From the NCBI GenBank assembly GCA_964463965.1, contig CAYXED010000015.1:1-5867 (forward strand): a stretch of DNA of 5,867 nt, read 5' to 3'. Origin of the DNA: UBA2166 sp964463965. Its GTDB lineage: Bacteria > Nitrospirota > Nitrospiria > Nitrospirales > UBA2166. The notes beneath the pieces are model-generated. The model did not search any database. It was not told the DNA's origin and was given only the letters and a program-made list of their open reading frames with translations. Positions within the stretch are counted from its first letter, which is position 1, and each line of letters begins with the position of its first letter. Below are positions 1 to 5,867 of the stretch, one piece after another. The position numbers were made by a program, and so were the translations under genes.

Positions 1-22
1 AACTACATAGCTCAATAGTACC

Positions 23-922
23 GTGAGAATTTCGGAAGCGGTCCATCGAACACGAGAAATAGAAGACTACACTAACCTGTATTTTATACATCCCATTTCA
101 GGTTTACTTACTCCTTTATTTGCAAGACTTCGAATACATCCAAATACTGTATCGTTAGTGGGGGTATCCTGTGGTCTTGCCGCGGGTTTTTCCTACTACC
201 ACTACCAAAATATTTACTGGGTCCTCAGTGGATTTCTGTTTATGATATTTTGGCATATCCTTGACGGTGTTGACGGCCAACTTGCTAGACTGACAAATGC
301 CCAATCTGACTTTGGGAAAGCAATTGATGGATTTTCAGATAATCTTACCTTTATAGCAGTTTATATTGCGATTGGCGTTGCGTTAACAAAAGAAGGAAAC
401 TCATATGTATGGCCTACACTCCTCATAGCTGGTGCCTTACACTCCATACAAGCCGCAGCTTATGAGGCACAACGTCAAGAGTTTGATTTTTGGGGCTACG
501 ACAAGCAAAGCGCAGAACTTAGAAAACTGGATATCAACAATTATAAAATTACCAGCCAACCATTCCCTAAACGACTCCTCTCAATTCTCTTAGTACTCTA
601 CACAAACATGCAACATAGGGTTGCAGGCATTGACTGGTCTTTAAGAACTCAACTAGCAAAAGCACTCAAAGAATACCCCGAACACACAGATAAAATACGG
701 GCTCAATATCGCCAAACATTTTCGAGATATGTTAGATACTGGGCTGGATTGTCCAGTAATTACCGAACTATTGGAATATTTGCGTTTTCGTTACTAAATA
801 TACCAATAGTTTACTTTTTGATTGAAATACTTATTCTCACACCACTCATGCTTTTTCTCATAAACCTACGAAAAGACCCGAATAAAAGATTTTCAGAGTT
901 TCTTATCACCTTAGAGAAATAA
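23..922 (+). CDS. CDP-alcohol phosphotransferase family membrane protein (possible lipid head-group or inositol-phosphate transferase)
   Basis: This integral inner-membrane enzyme should transfer a phosphoalcohol from a CDP-alcohol to an acceptor alcohol, releasing CMP. The family signature D-x2-D-G-x2-A-R-x8-G-x3-D-x3-D is complete, with D81, D84, G85, A88, R89, G98, D102 and D106, so the metal and CDP site should be intact. Hydrophobic segments lie near residues 41-60, 66-80, 109-122, 130-146 and 249-280. At 299 residues it is much longer than PgsA-type enzymes (about 180). The extra length is a charged, mainly soluble stretch near 147-245 before the last membrane segments. The start is GTG at 23, because an in-frame TAG at 8-10 excludes anything earlier than codon 11-13 and no ATG follows until residue 74; no clear Shine-Dalgarno is visible. 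The substrate is unknown. A cytidylyltransferase-like gene at the right edge suggests a CDP-inositol-like donor, but that is inference. Family call confident, substrate not. Confidence 0.9.
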   Translation: MRISEAVHRTREIEDYTNLYFIHPISGLLTPLFARLRIHPNTVSLVGVSCGLAAGFSYYHYQNIYWVLSGFLFMIFWHILDGVDGQLARLTNAQSDFGKAIDGFSDNLTFIAVYIAIGVALTKEGNSYVWPTLLIAGALHSIQAAAYEAQRQEFDFWGYDKQSAELRKLDINNYKITSQPFPKRLLSILLVLYTNMQHRVAGIDWSLRTQLAKALKEYPEHTDKIRAQYRQTFSRYVRYWAGLSSNYRTIGIFAFSLLNIPIVYFLIEILILTPLMLFLINLRKDPNKRFSEFLITLEK

Positions 923-930
923 CTGTATTT

Positions 931-1746
931 TCACTTCTCCCGTAAAATTTCCTCGATTCCTGAGTGGGCTTCGGCATCAGATAGAAAGATAATATCATCA
1001 TAATCAGCATATGCAGTAGAATTTGTGGCATTTGCATCACTTAAAATAGCAATACCAACAATTTTCCTAGGAGGCTTCCCTCCAAATGTTTCTTCGTAGG
1101 CACTATAAATATCAAATATGTGGGTTCGCCATTCGCTCATATATGTTCGTCCCGTATCTGCGACAATATTCCATGGCCGCCCAGTCCCATCCCGTTTAGT
1201 CGCAGTACCCACTGAAAGCGTACTACTCCAGACATATTTTATACTTACTGGAATTAATCCAAATTTCATTTTGTATATAATATATACGGCTGCGGCACTG
1301 TCATTTGTATCCCCGTAACGCTCATCTCCTCCAGAGGGCAACGCATGAGCTCTCCAACGAAAAGAAATATATGGATAGCGTTGAATATCAATTGCGCTAT
1401 GCTTTGCAAGAATTACGGATTGTCCATGATCTTTTGCCGAAAGAAACTTATTTTGGTCATGGCTTTTGACTATATATGGTTTCTCAACATTGCTATCGCT
1501 GTTTTTCCATTTCCACCCAGAAGGCAATTCTCCAACCTCTGATAATTCAAAATCATCAATAAGCACTCTATTTAAATGCAAGTTTTTAATTTCTGCTTGG
1601 GGAATCAACGGCAAAATAGCCATTTCAAAAAGCACTACAAATGCAAAGCAATATAGAGAGGGAAAGTGAATATGTGGCAACGTACGATCACACATTAAAA
1701 TATTTTCACCTATAGCCGGTTGCGAATCTACTACTATTTCTACCAT
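931..1746 (-). CDS. DUF3047 family protein, predicted exported or membrane-anchored
   Basis: The function is unknown. The body from about residue 62 to 255 carries the pattern I associate with DUF3047: ISFRW at 127-131, LPSGGDER at 136-143, a D149 followed by AAAVYI, YVWSS at 170-174, W205, FGGKPP at 220-225, and a C-terminal GIAILSDAN (230-238) followed by an acidic YDDI. A hydrophobic segment at about 28-49 near the N-terminus suggests a signal peptide or anchor, which would place the domain in the periplasm. Two starts compete. ATG at 1746 has a good GGAG six bases upstream, whereas ATG at 1695 (residue 18) has AGGTGA ten bases upstream and leaves a more typical distance before the hydrophobic segment. 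I keep the first for its better ribosome site. The gene is convergent with the CDP-alcohol transferase (8-base gap) and divergent from the radical SAM gene, so it is probably its own transcription unit. Confidence 0.82.
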   Translation of the reverse strand: MVEIVVDSQPAIGENILMCDRTLPHIHFPSLYCFAFVVLFEMAILPLIPQAEIKNLHLNRVLIDDFELSEVGELPSGWKWKNSDSNVEKPYIVKSHDQNKFLSAKDHGQSVILAKHSAIDIQRYPYISFRWRAHALPSGGDERYGDTNDSAAAVYIIYKMKFGLIPVSIKYVWSSTLSVGTATKRDGTGRPWNIVADTGRTYMSEWRTHIFDIYSAYEETFGGKPPRKIVGIAILSDANATNSTAYADYDDIIFLSDAEAHSGIEEILREK

Positions 1747-1807
1747 AATGTGCTCCAGATGTCTGGGCTAACGAAAACATGAGACTTAATTCTCCATTCA
1801 TAACAAG
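1747..1807. promoter_or_regulatory. Divergent intergenic region between the DUF3047 and radical SAM genes
   Basis: This 61-base region must hold, or border, the 5' ends of two diverging genes. I found no convincing -35/-10 pair on either strand. It contains the CCAGA/TCTGG repeat at 1755-1766 and a second imperfect 14-base palindrome, GAGACTTAATTCTC at 1781-1794, with one mismatched pair. Two dyads in so short a divergent region could be operators for joint control, but the evidence is only symmetry. Confidence 0.35.
1753..1766 (-). promoter_or_regulatory. Shine-Dalgarno of the DUF3047 gene overlapped by an inverted repeat
   Basis: On the - strand GGAG (1753-1756) lies six bases before the ATG at 1746 and supports that start. 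The + strand reads CCAGA-TG-TCTGG at 1755-1766, a perfect 5-base inverted repeat around a 2-base centre, and one arm shares two bases with the Shine-Dalgarno. A 2-base loop is too tight for a stable RNA hairpin, so if it matters it would more likely be a protein-binding site on DNA. Chance remains possible. Confidence 0.4.
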
Positions 1808-2824
1808 ATGATACCCATGACAAGTGGCAGGCCCATTAGTCGAAAGATAGAAACTGTCTATTCAGGAGCGCGATTTCTGATGCGTGCTCTCACGTCCAGA
1901 TATAATCCACTGCTAGCTCAAATGGTAGTAACACGTCGCTGCAATCTCAGTTGTGGCTATTGCAACGAATATGACTCTACCTCTCCACCAGTACCATTAA
2001 CCCAACTCTTGAACCAAATCAGCCATCTTGCGGCATTAAAAACTGCTACGGTTACCTGTACCGGAGGAGAACCTCTATTACACCCAGAACTTACCTCTGT
2101 AATTAAAGAAATTCGAAAGCATGGTATGATTGCGACAATGATAACAAATGGATTTAGACTCAGTAGAAAATGGATAGAAGACTTAAATACAGCCGGACTG
2201 CATGGCATGCAAATTAGCATTGATAATTTAATCCCAGATGAAATTTCAATGAAGAGTTTGGACGTTGTCGAGCCAAAATTAAAACTGCTAGCGGATCACG
2301 CCAATTTTAAAGTAAACGTAAACTCTGTACTAGGCGTCACAGAGGAACGTACTGGAGATATCGTCATCGCTGCAGAAACAGCAAAGAAATTTGGGTTTCT
2401 CCATACCATTGGTGTATTGCATGATAACACTGGAAGTCTTCAACCAATGAGTGAAACTCAATTTCAGGCTTACCGAAAAGTTAGGAAGATTGCTTCGTCT
2501 TGGACACACCACTTTAATTACAGAGTTTTTCAGAAAAACCTTATGTATGGACGTCCAAACAATTGGAAGTGTCGTGCAGGAGCACGATATCTCTACATTT
2601 GCGAAGACGGAAACGTGCACCTGTGCTCCCAGCGTCGAGGATATCCAGGCACACCATTGCTAGAATATTCTCGCAACGACGTAAAGCGTGAGTTTCATAG
2701 TCAAAAGCTATGTAGCCCAACATGCACATTAAGTTGCGTTCATCAAATGAGTGCGTTTGATCAATGGCGTTCCGATCAGCCTTCAGTGATAGCTCAACCA
2801 TGTACAACAACGGAACACGGCTAA
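1808..2824 (+). CDS. Radical SAM protein with SPASM-like C-terminal cysteine domain
   Basis: This cytoplasmic iron-sulfur enzyme is predicted to cleave S-adenosylmethionine to a 5'-deoxyadenosyl radical. The CxxxCxxC cluster motif is C45, C49, C52 (RRCNLSCGYC), followed by GGEP at 86-89, TNG at 113-115 and ISIDN at 136-140, as expected for the radical SAM barrel. The C-terminus has C255-x12-G268-x4-C273, the opening pattern of SPASM domains, then C302, C306, C310 and C332, with an extra C265. This implies at least one auxiliary 4Fe-4S cluster, though spacing of the later cysteines departs from the classic SPASM series. The length of 338 residues is normal. ATG at 1808 is the first start after an in-frame TAA at 1787-1789; ATG at 1817 is an alternative and neither has a clear Shine-Dalgarno. 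No peptide precursor is adjacent, so peptide maturation is not supported. The substrate is unknown; the envelope-related neighbours hint at lipid or sugar modification. Confidence 0.88.
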   Translation: MIPMTSGRPISRKIETVYSGARFLMRALTSRYNPLLAQMVVTRRCNLSCGYCNEYDSTSPPVPLTQLLNQISHLAALKTATVTCTGGEPLLHPELTSVIKEIRKHGMIATMITNGFRLSRKWIEDLNTAGLHGMQISIDNLIPDEISMKSLDVVEPKLKLLADHANFKVNVNSVLGVTEERTGDIVIAAETAKKFGFLHTIGVLHDNTGSLQPMSETQFQAYRKVRKIASSWTHHFNYRVFQKNLMYGRPNNWKCRAGARYLYICEDGNVHLCSQRRGYPGTPLLEYSRNDVKREFHSQKLCSPTCTLSCVHQMSAFDQWRSDQPSVIAQPCTTTEHG

Positions 2825-2921
2825 AGCTTTATCGAGTTTCTAACTATACGTTTTTCTTCGTCCCCTGTACCCTTATTGATCAAAAATTACTGTCCCACTA
2901 GGATATAGTGGAAGTATCACG
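2825..2921. other. Intergenic region upstream of lptF
   Basis: These 97 bases separate the radical SAM stop from lptF. Besides the hairpin over the ribosome site, the region holds TTGATCAA at 2876-2883, the centre of a 14-base palindrome (2873-2886) with one mismatched pair. No GC-rich stem followed by a T-run is present, so read-through from the radical SAM gene into lptF is possible. I see no small coding gene and no strong sigma-70 promoter. Confidence 0.4.
2895..2911 (+). promoter_or_regulatory. Perfect inverted repeat overlapping the lptF Shine-Dalgarno
   Basis: CCACTA (2895-2900) and TAGTGG (2906-2911) form a perfect 6-base stem around the 5-base loop GGATA. The right arm ends inside the apparent lptF ribosome site GGAAG (2910-2914), which is seven bases before the TTG start at 2922. 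If transcribed, the hairpin would partly hide that site and could dampen translation; alternatively it is a DNA operator. No U-tract follows it, so it is not an intrinsic terminator. Confidence 0.5.
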
Positions 2922-4019
2922 TTGATTATTAACCGTTATATTGCAGGTGAGGTGCTCAAACCATTCTGCACTATCGCTGCGATTCTAGTAGCAATTTTTG
3001 TCGGATATAGCTCCGCACGATACCTTGCAAACGCTGCAAACGGCCTACTTACAACTGATGCCTTAATACAGCTTATTCTTCTCAAAGCAACTATTGCCTT
3101 AGAAGTTCTTTTACCCGTTTCACTATATCTCTCTATCGTTTTTAGCCTTGCAAAATTTGAGTCTGAATATGAACTTACGGCAATGCGAGCCTGTGGTATA
3201 GGCGCCACAAAAATCATGAGTATCGTCCTAACAATAGCTGTGGCACTTGGAATTGTAGTGATGTTTCTCTCTGTATTTATCCGCCCATGGGCATATACGA
3301 AAATGCATTGGATAGAAGCCACGGCAGAATCAGAGCTTAATATTCTTCAGATAGATCCTGGAAATTTTCTAGTGACTCAGTCTAACAATCGAGTACTATT
3401 CGTTGAAAATACCGACCCTGATACTCACCGCATGGAAGGAATTTTTCTTCGCAGCCTACGAGGTGATATGGTGCGAGTTACATACGCACCTCAAGGCTAT
3501 CAAACAGAAGATGATCAAGGCCTTAACCAACAATTACATCTGATTGATGCACACATGTATGAATTTAACCGAAACGGCGCAGAAACTCTAAAGTCTATAC
3601 TCGGACGCCTAACTCTGCATCTAGCAGGACCAGCTCCCCCAGCAATAAGCTATTCACACAATGACGCTTCGACAAAATATTTATTGCAATCTAATGAGCT
3701 AAGAGATATTTCAGAATTGCAGTGGCGTTTTTCAAACCCCATTTCAACTATTCTTTTGGCAATTCTTGGGGTACTAATTAGTCAAGGAAATCCAAGACAA
3801 AGCAGGCACGTCAAAACACTTGGAGCACTCCTTATATTTGCTGTGTACTTTAATGTAATGGGCGCCGCACGCCGTTGGGTGCAAAGTGGAATCGTTGACC
3901 CCTGGCCAGGAATATGGTGGGTCCCAGCATTGCTTGGAATTGCTATCCTTCTTTCAATACTTCCCTTAAAAGTCCACTCATGGCGAACAACCTCGAAAAC
4001 CTCCTCTACAATTAATTAA
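2922..4019 (+). CDS. lptF: LptF-type permease of a lipopolysaccharide-export-like ABC transporter
   Basis: This YjgP/YjgQ family inner-membrane protein would pair with LptG and an LptB-type ATPase to extract lipopolysaccharide, or another lipid, and pass it to the periplasmic bridge. The N-terminus MIINRYIAGEVLK is the typical LptF opening. Membrane segments lie near 12-30, 50-76 and 98-121, then a large periplasmic beta-rich domain (about 125-260), then segments near 271-288, 299-315 and 333-350. The cytoplasmic coupling helix that contacts LptB is visible around 79-92 (ESEYELTAMRACG). ELQWRFSNP at 265-273 is the usual LptF motif before the fourth helix. The length of 365 matches the family. 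The start is a TTG at 2922, supported by the conserved N-terminus and GGAAG seven bases upstream. It directly abuts lptG. No other Lpt gene is visible, so it could be the housekeeping copy or a paralogue serving another lipid. Confidence 0.93.
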   Translation: MIINRYIAGEVLKPFCTIAAILVAIFVGYSSARYLANAANGLLTTDALIQLILLKATIALEVLLPVSLYLSIVFSLAKFESEYELTAMRACGIGATKIMSIVLTIAVALGIVVMFLSVFIRPWAYTKMHWIEATAESELNILQIDPGNFLVTQSNNRVLFVENTDPDTHRMEGIFLRSLRGDMVRVTYAPQGYQTEDDQGLNQQLHLIDAHMYEFNRNGAETLKSILGRLTLHLAGPAPPAISYSHNDASTKYLLQSNELRDISELQWRFSNPISTILLAILGVLISQGNPRQSRHVKTLGALLIFAVYFNVMGAARRWVQSGIVDPWPGIWWVPALLGIAILLSILPLKVHSWRTTSKTSSTIN

Positions 4020-5132
4020 ATGCTACAGATGATACAAATTCCTAACATGAGCATCAACATAACAATTCTTGATCAATATATTGGGAAAAGCCTAGCATAT
4101 GGTTTTCTCATTATCATTACAGTTCTAGTCTCTTTCTTTACCTTTTTAGATTTTGTTGAAGAACTCAAACACGTGGGTACAGGCCTTTATACAACTTTAG
4201 ATGCATTTCTAACTGTCATACTAATGACTCTCGGACGCACACTTCCCCTAGCACCAACTGCAGCGCTTCTGGGGTGCCTATACGGACTTGGAAAGCTACG
4301 ACAAAGCAGTGAAATAATAGCTATGACTGCATCAGGACTATCTGCAACGCATATGGCAAGATCGGCCATGAAAACCGGAATCCTCTTGATAATTTTTATC
4401 ACACTGGGTTTGCAATTTGTCACTCCTGAACTTGCACGTATAGCATGGCAACATCGCACTATGGCAATTTCCGGGTCATTAGGTTTACACACAAATCAGG
4501 CTAGTGGTGTCTGGTTTAGAAATCAATCAACTTTTATTAATGTGAAGGAGATGACCTATGGCAACATACCAACAGAATTGGAAATATTTGAATTTAACAC
4601 GCAAGGTGAATTAATAAAATTTACGTATGCTGAGGAAGCAAACCTTCAGAACAATGGCAAATGGCTACTTAAAGAGGTAACACAGAGTGTTATTACTGAT
4701 GGAAATATTACCAGTCAAAACTATCCTACTCTTTCTTGGGGAACGTTTCTTGTTCCAAAAAAAATTATGCTCCTGACAATGGCCCCAGAAAACCTGTCAC
4801 TTACAGATTTATATAATTACGCAAAAGATCTAAAAAGCAGGGGTGAAAACCCTGACCAATACGTTTTAGTCTTTTGGCAGAAAATAAGTATTCCATTGAC
4901 CGCGGCAGGGATGATCCTTATTTCTATTCCTTTTTTACTCGGATCCCAAAGATCAACTTCCGTTGGACACAACATGATGATTGGAGTTGTTGTTGGTGTT
5001 GGGTTTTATTTAGGAGCGCAAATTATCTCCCATATAGGGGTACTATTGGAATGGAATCCTGCTTTAACTGCTCTAACACCAGCATTAATTCTAATTACTC
5101 TTGCAACAGGAATTTTGCGAAAAACGCACTAG
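4020..5132 (+). CDS. lptG: LptG-type permease of a lipopolysaccharide-export-like ABC transporter
   Basis: This is the second permease of the LptB2FG-type complex, in the inner membrane. LDQYIGKSL at 17-25 and FLDFVEELKHVGTG at 42-55 match the LptG N-terminal helix and its following loop. The coupling helix is near 95-107 (QSSEIIAMTASG), the start of the periplasmic domain includes GVWFRNQSTFINV (163-175), and the return to the membrane carries FWQKISIPL (285-293) and an IPFLLGSQRS segment typical of the family. Later helices lie near 290-306, 318-336 and 346-364. The length of 370 is normal. The ATG at 4020 immediately follows the lptF stop (TAAATG), consistent with translational coupling, but no Shine-Dalgarno is visible. 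ATG at 4029 or 4047 would give an N-terminus closer in length to common homologues. LptF/LptG order and spacing are those of an operon. Confidence 0.93.
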   Translation: MLQMIQIPNMSINITILDQYIGKSLAYGFLIIITVLVSFFTFLDFVEELKHVGTGLYTTLDAFLTVILMTLGRTLPLAPTAALLGCLYGLGKLRQSSEIIAMTASGLSATHMARSAMKTGILLIIFITLGLQFVTPELARIAWQHRTMAISGSLGLHTNQASGVWFRNQSTFINVKEMTYGNIPTELEIFEFNTQGELIKFTYAEEANLQNNGKWLLKEVTQSVITDGNITSQNYPTLSWGTFLVPKKIMLLTMAPENLSLTDLYNYAKDLKSRGENPDQYVLVFWQKISIPLTAAGMILISIPFLLGSQRSTSVGHNMMIGVVVGVGFYLGAQIISHIGVLLEWNPALTALTPALILITLATGILRKTH

Positions 5133-5173
5133 ATTTAAATTGCAAATTTACCAATACCAGAAGCATTGAATGA
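5133..5173. other. Convergent gap between lptG and the nucleotidyltransferase gene
   Basis: This 41-base AT-rich spacer separates two genes facing each other. It includes ATTTAAAT and the AAATTGCAAATTT stretch, but no GC-rich stem with a T-run, so no intrinsic terminator can be called for either gene. Confidence 0.4.
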
Positions 5174-5867
5174 CTAAAGTTTTCCAGTTTGAATTAATTG
5201 TTCGGTCTTGCTAAACGCGGCAGGATCATCAATATCTACCCAAACACGATTTTCGATTGGGTATACGAAAGCTTTTTCCCAGCGGGCTAGCACATTTATG
5301 GCCCCAGAAATACTCTCATCTCCCTCAGAGAAGCTTGTTTCAAGCGCTTTAAATATTATCGAAGTGCACAAAAATACTCCAGTATCGATCGCATTATAAT
5401 CTTTTAGAATTTTCCCAATCCGGTGAATTTTTCCATCAACACATTTCACACGCGTAACATCATCAGGGTCATTCAATGGATTTTCGATATTGGTGTCAAC
5501 ACCCAAAGTGACAGTATCTGGAAGAAGTGGGAGTGCAAGTAGATCCTGCAAGATAGTCGGATCTACAAGGTGATCGCACATGGTCAGTATAAACGGATCA
5601 CTAACAAAACCTTGCGCTTTGTAAACCGACACGCCATTTGAACGCTCCCAATCGTCGTTAATTACATGTTCAATAGAAATAGATTCTCGAATAGAAAAAG
5701 AGTCTAAGGCCTCACGCAGTTCCTCTCCTCGATAACCACTAACAACGGTAAAGTTTTTAATACCTGCGCGCCGTGCCGATGCAATCACTCTCTCAATAAG
5801 GGGCGTACCAAGAATTGGAATAAGGGGTTTACAAGGCCCTTTATCTCGGAGACGCGTTCCCTGTCCA
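5174..5867 (-). CDS. Nucleotidyltransferase, cytidylyltransferase-like (inositol-1-phosphate or phosphocholine type), 5' end outside the window
   Basis: This cytoplasmic enzyme should join a phosphorylated sugar or alcohol to an NTP, making an activated nucleotide and pyrophosphate. The reading frame stays open to the right edge, giving 230 residues. The first visible residues, GQGTRLR followed by KPLIPILG, are the nucleotide-binding signature of the NTP_transferase family, so the GTG at 5788 is internal and only about ten residues should be missing. In window numbering, NG at about 77-78 (ERSNGVSVYKA) and the MCDHLVDP motif with D98 resemble inositol-phosphate or choline-phosphate cytidylyltransferases, and WVDIDDP (D211, D213) matches the usual second metal site near the C-terminus. 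Its fold family is clear; the substrate is inferred. Archaeal and some bacterial inositol-phosphate cytidylyltransferases are fused to a CDP-alcohol phosphotransferase; here such a domain is a separate gene about 4.3 kb away. It is convergent with lptG and ends in TAG. Confidence 0.85.
   Translation of the reverse strand, partial: GQGTRLRDKGPCKPLIPILGTPLIERVIASARRAGIKNFTVVSGYRGEELREALDSFSIRESISIEHVINDDWERSNGVSVYKAQGFVSDPFILTMCDHLVDPTILQDLLALPLLPDTVTLGVDTNIENPLNDPDDVTRVKCVDGKIHRIGKILKDYNAIDTGVFLCTSIIFKALETSFSEGDESISGAINVLARWEKAFVYPIENRVWVDIDDPAAFSKTEQLIQTGKL

Noticed and set aside
914..939. GAGAA and TTCTC flanking the convergent gene ends as a bidirectional terminator
   Set aside because: The stem is only 5 bases with a 16-base loop and no T-run, so it is too weak to call.
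2876..2904. TTGATC and TAGGAT with a 17-base spacer as a sigma-70 promoter for lptF
   Set aside because: Both boxes match only 4 of 6 positions, and the transcript would begin at about 2911, inside the ribosome site, leaving lptF poorly translatable.
2825..2921. A small precursor peptide gene for the radical SAM enzyme
   Set aside because: No start with a ribosome site and a plausible short coding frame is present; the bases are better explained as leader sequence of lptF.
2936..3322. A 128-codon open frame on the - strand inside lptF
   Set aside because: It lies fully opposite a clear LptF reading frame, and its translation shows no recognisable family feature; it is a shadow frame.
5116..5128. 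TGCG-AAAAA-CGCA at the end of lptG as a terminator stem
   Set aside because: A 4-base stem inside the coding region with no T-run after it is unlikely to terminate transcription.
4874..5173. A 99-codon + strand frame overlapping the end of lptG
   Set aside because: The lptG frame carries the conserved family motifs here, and the alternative translation is low-complexity and unlike a known protein.
5174..5788. Treating the GTG at 5788 as the true start of the nucleotidyltransferase
   Set aside because: The frame upstream to the window edge encodes the conserved GQGTRLR...KPL signature, so the real start lies beyond 5867.

Overview
The window looks like chromosomal DNA from a Gram-negative bacterium of moderately low GC (about 40% by eye on sampled lines). 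An LptF/LptG permease pair implies an outer membrane. The start codons (ATG, GTG, TTG) fit the bacterial code. A proteobacterium, perhaps an alphaproteobacterium, is my best guess, but no marker gene settles the taxonomy. All six genes read through without an obvious frameshift. I see no RNA gene, insertion sequence, CRISPR array or long repeat.

Layout from left to right: (1) a CDP-alcohol phosphotransferase of about 300 residues on the + strand (23-922); (2) convergent with it, 8 bases away, a DUF3047-type secreted or membrane-anchored protein on the - strand (931-1746); (3) a 61-base divergent intergenic region; (4) a radical SAM/SPASM-like protein on + (1808-2824); (5) a 97-base gap with a perfect inverted repeat over the lptF ribosome binding site; (6) lptF (2922-4019) and lptG (4020-5132), stop-to-start adjacent; (7) a 41-base convergent gap; (8) a nucleotidyltransferase on - (5174-5867) that runs off the right edge and resembles inositol-1-phosphate or phosphocholine cytidylyltransferases.

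Taken together, the content points to the cell envelope. The nucleotidyltransferase could make a CDP-activated polar alcohol, the CDP-alcohol phosphotransferase could move that head group onto a lipid or second alcohol, and the LptFG-type permease could extract a lipid from the inner membrane. The radical SAM enzyme and the DUF3047 protein have no assigned role and may modify or handle the product. This pathway is an inference from family membership and proximity: the genes lie in several transcription units on both strands, and the window holds no lptB, lptC, lptA, lptD or inositol-phosphate synthase gene to anchor it.
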